Below the pieces are notes generated by a model that was not told the DNA's origin, did not search any database, and worked only from the letters and a program-made list of their open reading frames with translations. The position numbers and the translations under genes are program-made. Below are positions 1 through 13,800 of a stretch of 64,000 nt of DNA, piece after piece (the stretch's first letter is position 1; every line of letters starts with the position of its first letter). This DNA is from Uloborus plumipes (lineage: Eukaryota > Arthropoda > Arachnida > Araneae > Uloboridae), in contig JAXGGA010000473.1 of NCBI GenBank assembly GCA_038373865.1, positions 124,001-188,000 of the forward strand, given 5' to 3'.

Positions 1-2046
1 GGAACCCCACTTAAAACTTCACTCCATTTAGAATAGTTACCCCTAACAACTACTCTTTGTTTCCTTCCTGTCAGCCAATTCCTAACCCAAACTAGAATTT
101 TACCTCCTACCCCTATACCAGCTAATTTGCTGAGTAGTGCTACATGCGGTACCTTATCGAAAGCTTTTTGAAAATCTATGTAAACAACATCTACGCATTT
201 TTTGCTATCTAAAGCCAAGGTAACCTTGTCGTAGAAATGTAATAAATTAGTAGCACACGATTTACCTTTTCTGAAACCATACTGCAAACTACTCAACAGC
301 CCATTATTTTCTAAGAAATTCATAATCTTAATTTTGATCAATGTTTCAAAAATTTTACATACCACTGAAGTCAGACTCACAGGCCTATAATTTCCTGCAT
401 TACCTCTAGACCCTTTCTTGAAGAGTGGTGTAATGTTAGCTAGTTTCCAGTCCTCTGGCACTATCCCTGAGTTATACGAAGCATTGAATATATTAACTAT
501 AGCGTCAACTAATTCCTCTGCACATTCTACTAGAATTTTTGGATAAATATTATCTGGTCCCGGAGCTTTTGTGGTTTTAATTTTTTTCAAATAAAGTAAA
601 ACGTCCTCCCTGGAAAATACAAAGTCCTCAAGCTGTGTAGTAGCTTGTGTCTTGCTTGTGTCAACTGTTGAGATACAGTTATCGTTAAAAACACTGGAAA
701 AAAAGTCATTTAGAACATTTGCTATATCACCATCATTCTGAATTAAATTTCCATGCTCATCTACTAGTGGCCCAATTTGACTATTTCGAACTTTCCCAGA
801 ATTTGCGTATGCAAAAAACTCCTTTGGATTCCTGTCAATATTATCTGCCAGCTTTTGTTCCAATTCTCTTTTCTGAAACCGTACCAAATACTTAAAACTA
901 CGCCTAGCCTCACAATACTGTAGCCTGTCTGCGCTGTGACCAGTTTCTTTTAATCGACGAAAAGAAGCTTGCTTACGATTTAGAGCATCCTTAGTTTCCC
1001 TAGTGAACCACATGGGCCAAATTTTTGTGTTTACCCCTTTTCTCCTAAAAGGAACAAAATCTCCAACTGTTTTTGCTAGTTTTTCCTTAAACTCTGTCCA
1101 CTGCAAATTTACATCGCTATTGTCCAAACCTGATGAAAAAACCGCTTTCAAACTCTGCCTGAGTGCGACAAAATCAGTATTTCTGAAATTAGGTACAAAC
1201 CTAAAATTTTTGTCTTTGTGCATATCAAACTTAATCCCAAACCTAATGCTGTTGTGGTCACTATCCCCAATATGCTCCCCTACACATAATGCCTGTACAG
1301 AGCCTTCAACATTGCAGAAAACAAGATCCAAAACAGTATCCTGCCGTGTTCCCTCAGAAACAACTTGATCTAAAAAACAGTCACCAATTACTTTTAGAAA
1401 TTCCTCTTCTCTACTATTATTGGGGTAAGAATTATTCCAATCAATGCCCGGAAAATTGAAATCCCCCATTATAATTACCGGTCCCTTACTCGACATGTCT
1501 CTAATAATACGATACATCTGTTCATCTTGACCCTGGCTTAGATTAGGTGGCCTATAAATGTTACCCAAACGTAATTTTTTACCCTTACCGCTCATCAATT
1601 CTAGCCAAACCATGTCAATATCATTAGGTTTGTCATTTATTGCCAATTCATTGCAAGTTAAAGTATCTCTAACATAAAATAAAACCCCACCACCTCTTTT
1701 ACCTACTCTATCTTGTCTAAACAAATTATACCCAGGAATACACAATAAATCATCATCATTTTTGGTAGCCCATGTCTCGGTAATTCCAATTACATCCAAA
1801 TTCTCATTTGTGATTATGCTTTTTAATTCTTCCATCTTGTTCCTAATACTGCGAGCATTGGTATAAAAAACCTTAAGCATGCTCAACTTATTTTTATTCA
1901 ACCCCTTACGATTTCTTGAATCAAAATTGTTGAAATGACTACTCTTATTTTCCTCCTTATTACCATTCCTAATTAAACCCAAATAGTTTGCATATTTTTG
2001 CAACCTTCTCCGTAAACCCTGCCCCCCCTTCAAACTTAGTTTTTTG
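1..2046 (-). mobile_element. CR1-type non-LTR retrotransposon, EN-RT ORF (partial)
   Basis: One frame is open from a stop near 2046 to the window edge. An endonuclease domain comes first (TNARSIRNKMEELKS, ITETWATKND, GDFNFPGIDWN near 1461, then LDLVFCN, GDSDHNSI). The reverse transcriptase follows (KAPGPDNIYPKIL near 565, GNYRPVSLTS, RKGKSCATNLL, and DFQKAFDKVPH near 160). Frame agreement was checked at 176, 564, 909, 1461 and 1878. The RT catalytic FADD box and the 3' end lie left of the window. Sequence style fits the CR1/Jockey group. Because the frame is undamaged over about 680 codons, this copy may be young. It probably sits in intron 8 of catalase A. Confidence 0.9.
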
Positions 2047-4756
2047 ACTCAGAATACTCCAAAACCAAACCACTAACCACTAACCACCCACCCATATAAT
2101 GTACTCATAAAAATACAGAGCTATCCTTTTACGCATATGGTCGAGCCCTAAGTCCAAGACGTAGCTGCTTAGAATATGTGAAGGAAAAACTAGTATTTTT
2201 CGAGTATGGTGGCTTTTCTGTCACAAGGAGGGGACTTAGTATTATAATTATTATTATTATTATTTTTTTGTAATTGAGCTTTTTAAACTTTTGTTGCCGC
2301 GTCGTAAAATGGGCCAATATCAAGTCAAGCATTAATTCAATGCTATCTCACCCGCGCGAAGTTTCCGAGCTTGAGAGCAGTAATTAAAAATTCGATTTTT
2401 CTGGTAATTTTTAGGAAAATAGCCCCCCCCCCCCACCCCCAAAAAAAGAACAGGCGTGAAATTAAGTTTTTTTTTTTTTGCTGAATGAGAAATTACTTTT
2501 GTAGTTTTACGAAATTTTATGTGGAAACAAAAAAAAAAAATCTATCCAACCGCGCCATTGCATATCAGTTTTCCTATGCTATTCCTTGTAATTATGTGCA
2601 ATAAAAAAAATAAATAAATAAAAATTGAAAAAAAATAGACAGTGGACCTATTTTTCGCCAATTGCCAGCACGATAATCATAAATAAAGGGCAAATCATAG
2701 AATTTCATTTAGAAATAAATACGCGTTCTCGCATGGTAACAGAAAACAGGCTAGAGAAATATTATTGCATAAGATTTTAAATTACGATTTACTGAATTAA
2801 AATCAATGTTTTGTTTCCCGATTTTCACAGCAACAGATCTGTAGCTCAGGATTTTGCAATGAGATTATATCACGCATTAATGGAAAAATGGATCAGAATT
2901 GTGCTGAAGAAAAAAAACCCAATAAAAGGTTTTCCGTTCCCCGGATTCGGACTTAAACGCCGTTCCTATCATAAGCACGACGCTCCATCAACCGTGCTAG
3001 TCGCTTAGTTTCCCGATCCTATTTATTGAAATGATGCATAATAAAAATTATGAAAAAAAAAAAAAAAAAACAGAAAGAAACTGATTTTTTTCTTTCTTTT
3101 GGGCAAGGAAATATGTTTACTTTTCGTCAATAGCCGCACGATATGCTTTAAAATGAGGGGTAAATCACGGAATTTAATAAAGAAATGAGGAAGATCTGGC
3201 GTGGTGACCAAAAAACAGGATACAGAAAGAAACATATAATATGAAATTTATATTGGACAAAACTATTTAAGTCACTAGTACACAGATTCTAGTTAAATCC
3301 AAATATAATTGCTTACTCACCCGCTTCTGTAATATAAAAATGCTTGTGTAAACATTCATTTGCGGCTCACAACTCCATTTTACCAACCACTGGAGCAGAG
3401 TTTAGGAGTATTAATGAAAAATGAATGATACTACTCTTAATTAATTTTACTCATCTTCAAAATAGCTGCTCAACAATTAAGTCGGAGTTGAATTTAGCTT
3501 TTCAAATTAAATATTCTTAAATAATATAATATTTACATCTTTTTTTTTACTAGTTTCACATTTTTAATCCTAAACATTTCATGTATTTTCCAGAATTTCT
3601 TTAAAAAAAATCATTTTCTTACCAGCAGCCAATAATGAAGGAGAGTCGGACATAAGGTCCAGCGGACATAAGATCCTCGGACAGAAGGTCTCCATTTTTT
3701 GACAGCTAAGACATAAGGTTCAGTTTTCTGAGGGTCCAATGATAGAGGCTGAGGTTTACATCCCTACCTCTCTATAGCATAAAAAACATCCACTGGTAAT
3801 TGTGATTGCGAGTTACTAAAACGTGTCAGGACCAGTAACGCGTAATAAAACTTAAAAATAATACAATTTCAACAACGATCAAAATACATCAAAAAATTTG
3901 CTTTAAAAAACGAATAAAAAAATAAATAGATAAAAAAATGAAAGAAATAATCTAGCAAAAAAAAAAAAAAAAAAAAAACAGGATTCATAAACATGCGAGG
4001 GCGCCGCCTGTAACTGATTCTACTGACCCCTTTTGTTAACACCACAGTTTGATTGCTTTTCAAAAATAGATTGAATATTTAAATTCATTCACAATTTTAC
4101 AGCATGATTTCATAATTCTTACATATATTTGAGAGAAATTAAAATTGTCATCTGGGGCTTATTCTATTATTCCTCTCGCGCTCCATTTGAATTCATTGTT
4201 AATTTTTTCAACACAACCTGTCCATAAACAACCTTTCGCTGAAAACATTACTCTCCCTCCCCGTGCTGAAATGCTCCCGCGACCCCCAAAATGTCCCCCC
4301 GTCTCAAAAGACCCTCCACCTCTTTGAGCGCCGTGAGCCATCGTATGGCGACGCCCCACTTTGGCGACGTATCGCCCCAACAGTGGGTAAAACTCTTTTG
4401 ACTAAAATTGTTTCGCCAAATGTCTCCTAATTGTTGGCTTTTCCCCTTTCAAATCTTTGACGGTCGATGGTCGAAAAGTGAAAGCACTGATTTGAGCTGA
4501 AGTGTCCAGTCTTGTGCGAAGCTATAGAGTCTTTGGTAGGACTTTGCTGCTTTCAGTGAACTTAAAATGATACTATTCGCTTTCCAAAAAATAAAAATTA
4601 AGGACAGTGACAACTTTTACAATATCCCAGTTAAAAGAGTTTTGAAGAATCGAAGCTGCATTGTACTTAATGTAAATTTGTTTCCGCTATTTTCCAAAGA
4701 AGTCTATTTTAAGTTTGGCATAAAGAACAATAGACTCAAAACTTAATAAAACTTAC
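2047..4756. other. AT-rich intron 8 of catalase A, no gene seen
   Basis: Many A/T homopolymers. A diverged tandem duplication pairs about 2641-2770 with 3110-3240 (shared words TTTTCGCCAAT/TTTTCGTCAAT, GCACGATA, AAATCA-GGAATTT, AAAACAGG-TA). Near 3638-3720 are three imperfect copies of GGACATAAGGTCC. I searched for the missing exon 9 ([11 protein letters not shown]) and did not see it. Confidence 0.5.
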
Positions 4757-4895
4757 TTTGATTTTCATCAACACATTGTGGGCCATCCCTCTGATAATTT
4801 CTTGGGCGAGCACGGAAAGGACAATTGACAGGGATCTGCAAGAAGTTTGTGCCAAGCCTGTGTCTGTGTGTATCAGTATAGGCAAAAAGACGTCC
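4757..4895 (-). CDS. Cat: Catalase A exon 8 (haem ligand Tyr)
   Basis: Residues 350-395. It starts [18 protein letters not shown]. Tyr355 is the proximal haem ligand (human Y358) and Arg351 its partner; the usual Pro after Tyr is Thr here. It continues [19 protein letters not shown] and ends DENQ plus one base at donor GTAAGT. No exon 9 was found between here and position 1, so intron 8 exceeds 4.7 kb. Confidence 0.93.
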
Positions 4896-7800
4896 CTACA
4901 ATAAAATAAAGTTTGGAAAAAAAAATGTAATGATGCACATCAACACTAATAACTTTTTTAACTTTGAACAGGGAAATGCATTCCAAGGGTGGATCCAGAA
5001 CTAGTTCAAGGGAGGGGCGGTTGACTTTTATTACTTACTTTTTACTATGCATACTGGTTTGTATATATTGATCTCATGTTTCAAACTTCAATGTCGAAAC
5101 ATTTCCGAGGAAAAGCCAAATTCCTTTCTTTCACCATTATTATAGCTCGTCTAAAATTAAATTTTTTGAACTTCACAGTTGAAAATTTATTGGGTGAGAG
5201 TCCCCCAAGGGAAGGGCGATGGGATCCGCCCCTGATGCATTCCATTGAGTAAGTAAAATTATGATTATTATATTTCTTCCTAAGTAAGCTACTATGTATA
5301 TGAAAAAAAAAAACTAGGTAAGAAAAGAAATATCTTCACAAAATTATTACCATAGAATTATATTGTACAGTTGCTGTTCTTTAATTTAAAATTAACAAAA
5401 TAATGACTTTCAATGTATAAATACTTGAAACATACATCTAACATAACTAGACTTATGCCAATTGATTTAAAGAAATGCAAACAAATAAATTAAACAAATT
5501 TCTTACTTATTAATAACAAAACCCATTTTATTTTACAAATAATAAACACCATCTAAAACTAATATAAATAACACTGGACACATGCAACCATTTTTTATTT
5601 GACTTTTAATGTTTATTTCAAAATATTACCTGAAGCATTTTATCTGGACTTGCTTCAATTCCCGGAACTAAATGTGCAGGTGAAAATGCAAGTTGCTCAA
5701 CTTCAGCAAAATAATTCTTGGGATTCCTATTAAGCACAAGTTTGCCAACAGGTATTAAAGGAAATTCTCCATGCGGCCAAACCTTTAAAAAGAAAACATA
5801 ATATTTTTGAAACAGGTAAAAAATATCTTAATTATCAACCTTCCTTTTCCTTTTATTCTTCACTTAACACTGAATAAAATTAAAAGTATTTAAGATTAAA
5901 TTCGTACTACTCCATTCTAAGCTCAGTCATACTTTTACTTATGTTTTGTCACTGAAATGTGTTTTAATTCCATTATCTAATGCGTGGCACTCAATATTTT
6001 ATGTGGGTGTGTATTTTTTACTCCTATGGTGTCTTTTTAAACAAGTAAAAATTTTAAATTCCTCAGGTTAATATAAAATTGACAAATCATACATTTAAGA
6101 TTACTAATTTCATACCTTTAGACATATGATGCTTGATTCTTGCAAATTAAAATAAGTAAACCTAGAACTCCTACATTCTCAGAATAATCTAACCCCCTTC
6201 AGCAGAACCTAAAAATTTTAAGACCCTGTACAGCTAAAGTAACAAACAGGGATACCCTGATAGGAGGTCGTGGTAGATCACTGTGATCTCCCAAAAAATA
6301 TCCTTATTCAAAAATTTCGGGAATTTGGCAAAGTTGAGCATACGTTTGTAATTTTTAAAAAATGTAATGATTCCAAATGCATTTTTTCTTTATATGCATG
6401 TAAGTAGGCAGGTCTGTGTGCATGCACATATTTTACTATTCAGTAAAATTTTGTTTCATTCAGAAAATGTAGAATTTTTGCCCTCCTAAACACTCAAGTT
6501 TAGGATGCTTCTGATATCAAGAGCAACTGGCAGCGCAGGAGTACTGCTGTCATTGGTCCTGCCTTAAGTGATTACCAATGTTCAATGAAAATGTTGTAGT
6601 TACGTTCCATGTATTTTAATATTCAAACAAAGTTTTAATATTTTGCTTTTAAAATCATTTAAATAAAGTGCTTTAAGATTACATTACAATAAAATTCTAG
6701 TACAGGTACCTTTGTTAAATCAAATGGGTTAAACTTCCACGTTTCAGCTTGTTTGAATGTCATCACTTGAATGTACATGGTCCAAGAGGGATAGTTTCCA
6801 GCTTCAATGGCGTTGTACAGATCACGGATTGAGTAATCTGGATCAGAACCCGACAATTCATTCGCCTTGTCAACTGGGAGACATTTGATCTTTTGGTCAG
6901 TCTGTAAGGAGGAAATCGTAGCTTTAAACATCAGGAAAATGTTTCTTAAACATTTTCTTGACTATGAAATGAATACTATACATCAGACATCATATTTAAT
7001 TATTTACAACTTTCTAATGTATGCAAAATAAAGAGAACAGAATAAAAATACTAACCTTATAATGGAATTTGCAATAAACAGCTTCACCCTGGGCATTAAC
7101 TAGTTTAAATGTGTGTGAGCCATAGCCATTCATGTGCCTGTAACCATCTGGAATGCCTCTGTCAGAAAATAGGAAAGACACTTGATGGGTTGTTTCAGGA
7201 CGAAGAGTAATGAAGTCCCAGAACATGTCTATGTCCTGAAATAAGTATTTAAATATTAAAGTTATTTGTTATCAAATATGTTGTTGATTACCAATTTGTA
7301 CCTTTCCATGCATGTACCAATTTTTTTTTTTTTTTTTTGAAAGCAGTTTTCCTATTTACTGTTATTATATAAGTGATTTTTAACCTGTGGCCCAATTTAG
7401 TTCCCAAATTAGTTTCAATATTTTGTTTTCTTATTTGCTGGTATTTCAATACTAGTTTATGAATTGAAACTTATTTTATTTCAATGAAATAGCGATTTAC
7501 TGGAGAAAGCTGGATACTTAAGACTTTTTATTCATTGTAAGTCTAAAAAGGCTAATTTTCAGCAATCAGATATGATATCATGCTCTGTTCACAACATCCC
7601 TCTTTGGCAGAACTTACATCTGTTTGGAGCTATTCTCTAAAATGAAAATAGAAAAATCAAAACTGAGGAATCTTTGTTCTAACCCTTATCTCCAGAACTC
7701 TTCAAATTACCTCATCACACATAAAAGCCAATGTTGGCAGAATTTTTTATAAAAGAGAAAGTATGTCAGATTTCTTGTTGAACTGCAAAAAAACTCTTAG

Positions 7801-10800
7801 GATAATTTTTATTTAGTTTTCTGTTTAACCAATTTATACGTTTTTTAAAATCATGTTTTGTTATTTAAATTACACTACAAGTTGAATATAAATTTTTCCT
7901 GAAATTTTTGTTACTTAAATACTTGTCGACCCTTTTCGAAAACAAAGTCTTAAAATGAGCAAAGCCAATAATAAAGTCATCTTACTTGCTTGACTGATTT
8001 TGGAAAACCTTTGGGTGGAGGCATTTTTTATCTCAATTTTCATTCGGTGATAATTTTAGGACTAAATAAAAACTTATTTTAAAACCCGTAACAATTTTTG
8101 TCTGCAAGCTCTTCCATAATAAAAATCTAGCCATTTTTTAAAATAAGGTTAAAGACCACTGATATAACTTATTTTAATTGCCACTGTGAAATTTATATTT
8201 AAAAAAAAAAAAAATTAGATTTTTTTTTCATTTATTTTTTGTGATTCTTACTATATTATTATGTCCCTACAGAAGTTAGAACATAATTCTATTCTGACCA
8301 TAACACTCAATTAGGAGCAATTATATAGAAAAATACCTTTAAATGTGTGACGGGATTTCGCTTCTGCGTGTGGATGAAGCTGGGAAACAAAAGTGGATCA
8401 CGAATGAAAAAAATTGGAGTGTTATTTCCAACCAAATCCCAGTTTCCTTCTTCTGTGTAGAATTTGACAGCAAATCCACGGGGGTCCCTGACAGTATCAG
8501 CCGATCCAGATTCACCACCTAAACAAAAAAACATTTTTGATTTTCACATGTAAATTAAGAACTTAAAACATCAGTCTTAAGTATAATGTTTTGTTTTCAG
8601 AATAATAAATTCAGCCAAAAATATACTCACTCACATGCAGAGGTATTCAAAGGAGGTCACCGTGACCTCCCAAAATTCTCATTTGGAAATTTTTTTGACT
8701 GACTAATAGTAAAACTTGAACAACAGGGTTGCTGTGCGTGAACAAGATTGCTCTTTATTGGTGCATAAGCGCAACTTCTGCTGCAGTGGTATAAATACGC
8801 AAGTACCATTTTATCTTTTCAAATGACCTTTGATGTAATTTTGCAGTGGATATGGGAAAGTATACATTCATGCAATACTTTTTTTTTTTTTGTCATATTT
8901 GCTGAAATTCAGAATTTTATTCGGCAAATTCAGAATTTCATTCACCCAAAAATTTAGGTTTCTGGTACCTCTGCTCACATCATAACTTGGAATATGCAAA
9001 ATATTTTTTGCTAAATTTGCTAAAATTTGACATTTATTACATATTTCAAAAAGTGACTCGCATAATATTAAGTCATTTTTTGAAAATTAACAGCTGCCAA
9101 GTCTTCATTAATGGAAAAGAATTGATTCAAAAATAGTCATTCTGAAGCACATTGTACAAATAAAAGCATCGAATGTGTTTACAAAGAAATAAAAATAACT
9201 AATACACAGCTGCAAAAAAAAACACTTTGATTAAGTATGGTGCTTGGGATTGATGTATTAATCTAGCAGTTACAAGCAAGATAACTTAATATCATATATG
9301 TCAAACTGAAAAAGCTGTTCACAGTAGTAGGCAATGCAATTTTCTGTATTCTCAAAGCAGTATTGTAAGGAACTAATCTCTCACCCCCACACTTAATTAT
9401 AAAAAAGGGTCCTTCAGGGGATTCTATTAAAACATTAATATACACTGACATCTTTAATACAAAACAAATAAAAAAACTTATTTAGTTGATTTAAATACTA
9501 CAGCATAAGTTAATAAAAATAATCATAAAATGGAGCCTTAAAAGCAGTTAATATTTTTGTAAAATTAGGAATTTAGGACATGTTTCGTCTGTTGCTCATT
9601 CCATTAGCAAAAGTTTAACATTTGACGTAAAATTTCACTTTATTCTGGGAGTACCCATTGTGGGCGTGACTGTAGTAACACCTGGAACAAAATTATGTTT
9701 TTCAAATACAATTTTTTTTAAAGAAAGTTGATATATTATGATACACAATGATTAGTTACACTATAATATATAACAGTTAGAGGCCGAATTTTATAATTCT
9801 CAGATTTAAGTCAAATATATTTGTAAAAATGCCACACTGCTGCAAACAGAATGAGCACTTTTAACAAACGCAATAACATTTCATTTATAATTCCTCCTTT
9901 TCACCTCTGAATTGCAAAACTTACTTTTCATTTAAAGTAAAACAATCTATGATACTGTCTGCTGTTATAAATCATATTTTGCAAAATTATGACCAAGGGC
10001 GGAACTAGAAATGTTTCAAGGGAGGGCTTTTGATTTTATTATGTATCCTTTACTACACATCTTTGCTTACAAATTTTGACCTCATACGTTTTGGATTTCA
10101 ATTCAGAATCTTTTCCTGGGGAAAGCCTTGAATCTCCCTTCTGCTACCATCAAAGATAGTCTGAAAATGCCTTTTTTGAACTTCAACATTGAAAATTTAG
10201 CAGTGACAAGTACTTTGTATCCATGATTGTGACCCAACATAGTTTTCATTAATTTTAACAGTAAAAGTGAAAGAACACACCTCTGAAAAAAATCCGACTT
10301 TGCCTTGCAATCAGTAAACATGCTCTCTGATGCTAAAGATAGGTAGAAAAACAGATACAATACTTAAAAAAAATTATATGGACTAACCAACTGTTGAAAA
10401 TCTGACAGCAAGAGGAGTTCTTTTGCCCTTTTCACTGAAGATTTTAGCTTTAGTATATTTTGAGATATCATGCGTCACTTCAAAATATCCAAAAGCACCA
10501 GCACCTTTAGCATGAACAACTCTTTCAGGGATCCTTTCCCTAGGATGAAAAAAGATTCAAAAATTTTATTAATGAACTGATGATTTTTACACTCATTTTT
10601 CACTCAGAAGTAAACTTCTTACTTTAAAAATAATGTTATAACTTAATAGATGTGTTTTGCATCAAAACCAGCTCCTTCTATGGATTTTGAAGAATATTTT
10701 TCTTTCACATGTGGTTGCAAGGGTCAATTCAGGCTTAAATTGGGTCAAATTTGAGTCTCTTTCCTAAAATTCTATGTAGCAAAAGCAACCACTTCACAAA

Positions 10801-13800
10801 ATTTCAAATCTAAAAATTTAGACCTCATACAAAATTTCATTTATAAAAACAGTTCTTTCAGGAAACGTAAACAATAGGGAAATCCTTCTGGCCAAAGAGA
10901 TTTTGGATAGATTTATAATAGCAAAAAAGCTGTATTCTATATGATAGATTTTTTTTCTCTCCAAAAATATACGAAAGAAAAATGACTAAGAAAGCTTTTT
11001 TTTTCTTTTCTTCCACAAAAAGGAAAAAAGCTCAAAAATTTTATTTATATATTTTTTCAAAAATTGATCCTTTGCAAAAATTATCTGGGTTTGGGTAGAA
11101 TGTGAAATGTTTCCGTTTCCATTGCTTCTATGAAATTTAAATTAGTGGATCCAGTTAGTTTTGGTACTAAACCCCTCAATTGAAACTAGCTATGACGCTT
11201 AGAGAAATTAAATGTACACATAACTATTTAATGCTATGAAATAAGAAATGTTAAATAATAAGAATACCATCTTAAAGTGTTACAATTATTTTTTAAAGTA
11301 TGCCTCAATGACTCATACCTATCAAAATGTGCCATTTCTTCCAAATAGACCACATCTTGAAGCAGCACTGGACCTCTTTCTCCAATTGTTAAAGTATTCA
11401 ACTTATCTCCAATTGGGCAACCAGAAGCGGTAGTCAAAACTTCATTTTTACCCTAAAAAGAAAATGAAATCTTTAATTAGAGAAATATAAGCCGAAATTT
11501 GATAAGGAAAAAAAAGTCCAAAAGCAACTACTTAAAGGTAAGTAATTAAATTAATATAGAGCTAATATTTTAAAATTAAGTATGCTAATATTCAGTTGAA
11601 CTAAAATCCCCATAAAACAAACTAATGTGTCAAGTGTGAAACCACAAAAAAAAAAAGTTATATTGCACATAGTATGACAAATTTTAAATCTTGTTATGTC
11701 ATAAACAGAATGCTTGCATGTACTTTTAAAAATAATTGATTTCAGACTGATATGTTGCTACATTAATTTTTTTTACAAACATATTACTGAAAATATATCT
11801 TTGCAAGCAAATACCTAACAGCTCAGATATGATATCAAGAGACTTTATTTCTGCCCCTTTTTCTTCTTTTTTTTGAGCTTATCAATTAGGAATATATGAA
11901 CTTATCAGTAAGCCACAACTAAGCTGTATGCATATAACCCAACGAGAATCAAGGTCACTTGTCAGTTTGGTCACCACCTCTGTCTCCAATAAAACTTAAG
12001 GCAAATTCTATTCCAAGCTGGGCCATTAGTTTCAGACTAGGTTGACAAGGGATCAGCTCAAGGGGGACATCAGTTCAGCAGAATTAGAAGCAAATACCAA
12101 ATGCCACAATTGTAGTATTTAATGTTATTTGCTTGCAGCTTGGTTATGGCTATTAAAAAGTGATGAGCTCCAAACAAGGGTGGAACTGCACTCTCTGGAT
12201 GCTGTAACAGCTGTTCAGTATTTGGTTGCAATCATGCCTTAGCTCTGGCTATGAGGCAGTTAATTTGTATCTTTGTTTAAAGCTTATATTCATTGAATAT
12301 TTACATCTAATAAAATCACAAAAATCTTGATTGCAGATTGCATTTTATACTCCATTGAATCTTTTCAGGAAAATAACTTTGGCTCCAAACAAAGCCATAG
12401 TCTTGAATGAAATGTATAACATTTATTAGACTCATAACTTAAGGGGGAAGTCAATTGTCAATGTATTTACATCCAAGTGGGCAAGTTTTTTGTTGTTTTC
12501 CAGTTCGCACTTTTTGACACCCCCCCCCCCCCAGGAAAAATTTGAAATGATAGGTCGAAATGTTATTATTTTGAAGATCCATAGTACTCCATACATGGGT
12601 ATCATAATAATGGTGTTTAGTAATTTAATTTTCACTTGCAATATACTCCTTGTTTATTTTATTAAGCAATATTTACAAATATAAAACCTGATGTACATCA
12701 TTATAAAAATTATTTGTGAACAGATATTTGATTCAAAAGAAGCAGTATATGTAAAAGAAAAAGCGATCATTAGTGTGCAGAGAATTTACCTGGGGAGTAG
12801 GGGTTCATAACACTACTTACATCATATATGTATATAAATACTATTCTAGGACAAAGTAGTATGATTTAAAACCAATGGCTCTTTGTGGGATTTGAATATT
12901 TTTCATTGTGGCATTGAACAAAAATAAGTTGTTTGACACACTGGCATGTCTTATTGATAATAATGTACATTAGAAAGAAAAGTCATCAATACGAGACCCT
13001 TCACGAAATCCTGAGCACCAGTCTGAATTTGTTCTAGCTTTATAATTTGACAAGCAAAAAGAAAGTTATTTACATTTTAAATTTAGTTAAAATAAATAAA
13101 AGTACAAATAAATAAAGTTTTTGGTCACACAATGAAAAAAATAAAAAGCTAATTTAATTCTGAATTTTTGTAAAGCAGTCGTAAAAAGTTTTCTTTGGAA
13201 AAATTTTATTTGTATGCATTGATAAACATTTGTTTGTTGTGACATTTTAAAACTTTGTATAAAGCCATAAAACCTATATAAATAAAACATCACTAGAAAG
13301 ATATTTATTTTAGCTTCAAAAAGTTAAAGTTGAGGTAAAGGAGGAGGAGGGGGGGGGTGCGCAAATTACGTATTAGCATTGTTCAACTTTAACTAGTTAA
13401 GATAGTGCTAATTACATTTCTTAAGCAAATCATCAATTGGAGAATCATTATCACTTTTATCAATGTATCCACCCCTTTCAACCAGTTGTTTGCAGAAACT
13501 ATTTTATGCCGGTGCGGTGCGTAATTCTATTGAAAATTTCATTAATAGTACTAAAAAGGCCTCTTGTATGTAAATGGCATTGATGAAACTGTAATTCCTA
13601 CCTGTCCATATTTCCTACTTTTTGACTTGAGCTCCTTTAAAGCAGCATGTAAAGAAAGATAAAAGAAGTGACATGAAGATTTGAAAATGAAGTGTATTAA
13701 ATAAAATAGGTCTCTTTAATGCAACTAAAAATAATACATGTCACAAAATGTATTTATACACAGCTTTACATGCAAATAAATACCCGTGGCACCTACGTAG

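Noticed and set aside
1003..1368. 121-codon frame on the plus strand
   Set aside because: It is antisense to the LINE endonuclease/RT frame, whose motifs are unmistakable on the minus strand.
4145..4380. Gly-rich minus-strand frame with HGAQRGGGSFETGGHFGGRG
   Set aside because: Derived from a locally C-rich stretch in intron 8; no splice borders or homology, and it does not match catalase exon 9.
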